A stretch of DNA of 64,000 nucleotides, from positions 4,839,674-4,903,673 of the forward strand of contig NZ_CM001514.1 of NCBI RefSeq assembly GCF_000263715.2, read 5' to 3'. The DNA comes from Pseudomonas synxantha BG33R (GTDB lineage Bacteria > Pseudomonadota > Gammaproteobacteria > Pseudomonadales > Pseudomonadaceae). The position numbers and the translations under genes are program-made. Shown here one piece after another: positions 63,317 through 64,000 of this stretch (positions are counted from its first letter, which is position 1; the number at the start of each line of letters is the position of its first letter). Under the pieces are notes generated by a model. It was not told the DNA's origin and did no database searches. It worked only from the letters and a program-made list of their open reading frames with translations.

Positions 63317-64000
63317 ATGCGTATCCACGTCAGCTTCATCGACCGCGTCGGCATCACCCAGGAAGTCCTGGCCTTGCTCGGTGGGCGCAATCTCAACCTG
63401 GATGCGGTGGAGATGGTGCCGCCCAACGTCTATATCGACGCCCCCACCCTCAGCGCCGAGGTGCTCGAAGAGCTGCGCGATGCGTTGTTCAGCGTGCACG
63501 GCGTGCAAGCGGTGAAGGTGGTCGACATCCTCCCGGGCCAACGCCGCCACCTGCAACTGGACGCCCTGCTGGCAGCCATGACCGACCCGGTGCTGGCCCT
63601 GGACAGCGCGGGCAAGATTTTGCTGGCCAACCCGGCATTGATCGCGCTGTACGGGCGCGAACCTGCCGGCGAAAGCATCGCCGAGTTGTTCAACGACCCT
63701 GCGCTGCTGGAGACCTTGCTGGAGCATGGCTTTCGCTTGCCGTTGCGCGAGATCAGCGTCAATGGCCAGACCCTGCTGCTGGACGCCACGCCGATCACCG
63801 ACGCCGGTGCCCTGCTCACCCTCTACCAGCCCAACCGCATCGGCGAACAGCTATCGGCGCTGCACCACGACCATGCTGAAGGTTTTGATGCGCTGCTGGG
63901 CGAATCCCCGGCGATCCGCACCCTCAAGGCCCGGGCACAACGGGTGGCGGCGCTGGATGCACCGCTGCTGATCCAGGGCGAAACCGGCACCGGCAAGGAG
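63317..64000 (+). CDS. gcsR: TyrR-type sigma-54 activator, GcsR-like (partial, cut by window end)
   Basis: The first 228 residues of an enhancer-binding regulator. An N-terminal ACT-like domain (MRIHVSFIDRVGITQEVLAL) is followed by a PAS domain (LDALLAAMTDPVLALDSAGKILLANP) and the start of the AAA+ domain with Walker A GETGTGKE at the very end. The N-terminus resembles P. aeruginosa GcsR, the glycine-responsive activator of the glycine cleavage operon, rather than PhhR. The symbol is tentative because the target operon is outside the window. Confidence 0.7.
   Translation, partial: MRIHVSFIDRVGITQEVLALLGGRNLNLDAVEMVPPNVYIDAPTLSAEVLEELRDALFSVHGVQAVKVVDILPGQRRHLQLDALLAAMTDPVLALDSAGKILLANPALIALYGREPAGESIAELFNDPALLETLLEHGFRLPLREISVNGQTLLLDATPITDAGALLTLYQPNRIGEQLSALHHDHAEGFDALLGESPAIRTLKARAQRVAALDAPLLIQGETGTGKE

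Overview
The window is chromosomal DNA of a Pseudomonas, most likely the P. fluorescens group. This rests on gene content and order (fadD2-fadD1 with a lipase and phaJ4; zwf-pgl-eda with hexR, oprB and gts; argP/argO-sodB-bifA-icmP; yciB-yciI and a Spy-linked two-component pair; arcDABC), on high GC, and on about a dozen REP/REPIN-type repeats (GTGGGAG..GCTTGC) between genes. I see no phage, transposase, CRISPR array, rRNA or tRNA.

Positions 1-6.7 kb: a conserved small protein, then a low-GC accessory operon on the minus strand: EPSP-synthase-like enzyme, PhyH dioxygenase, ThDP 2-oxoacid enzyme and Bcr/CflA-type exporter, with an SDR-fold protein just upstream behind its own terminator. It looks like a compact, unassigned small-molecule biosynthesis locus with its own exporter. 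Two of its proteins have lost family-defining catalytic residues.

Positions 6.9-15 kb: fatty acid activation (fadD1, fadD2), a repeat element nested inside REP arms, an alpha/beta hydrolase, PhaJ4-type hydratase, a four-helix stress protein, a DUF3820 protein and a class V aminotransferase-fold enzyme. Positions 15-27.4 kb: the Entner-Doudoroff and glucose uptake block. zwf-pgl-eda faces away from hexR, followed by a hexose-6-phosphate mutarotase, oprB, gtsABCD and an AGE-family sugar isomerase. A near-identical palindrome lies upstream of both the isomerase and gtsA, and A-rich Hfq/Crc-like motifs lie in the three leaders.

Positions 27.6-43 kb: a coiled-coil membrane protein, an NAD-dependent epimerase, argP/argO, sodB, a 69-residue peptide with an unusual leader hairpin, bifA (degenerate GGDQF, intact EAL, TTG start), icmP behind a Fur-like box, trkH overlapping a convergent AraC regulator, a Mpo1-like protein, two tiny proteins, an MFS carrier, arfB and an AroP permease. 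Positions 43.5-44.7 kb: a 45-residue peptide followed by an M29/NicX-fold metalloenzyme, a possible undescribed peptide-enzyme pair.

Positions 44.9-56 kb: rluB, DUF1289, scpB-scpA, yciO, a PHP phosphoesterase, yciB, yciI, a response regulator-Spy-histidine kinase set, a CoA transferase and an AlkA glycosylase. Positions 56-64 kb: two divergent paralogous arginine/ornithine antiporters, with arcABC downstream of one of them, a DUF5064 protein, and the start of a TyrR-type (GcsR-like) sigma-54 activator cut by the window end.
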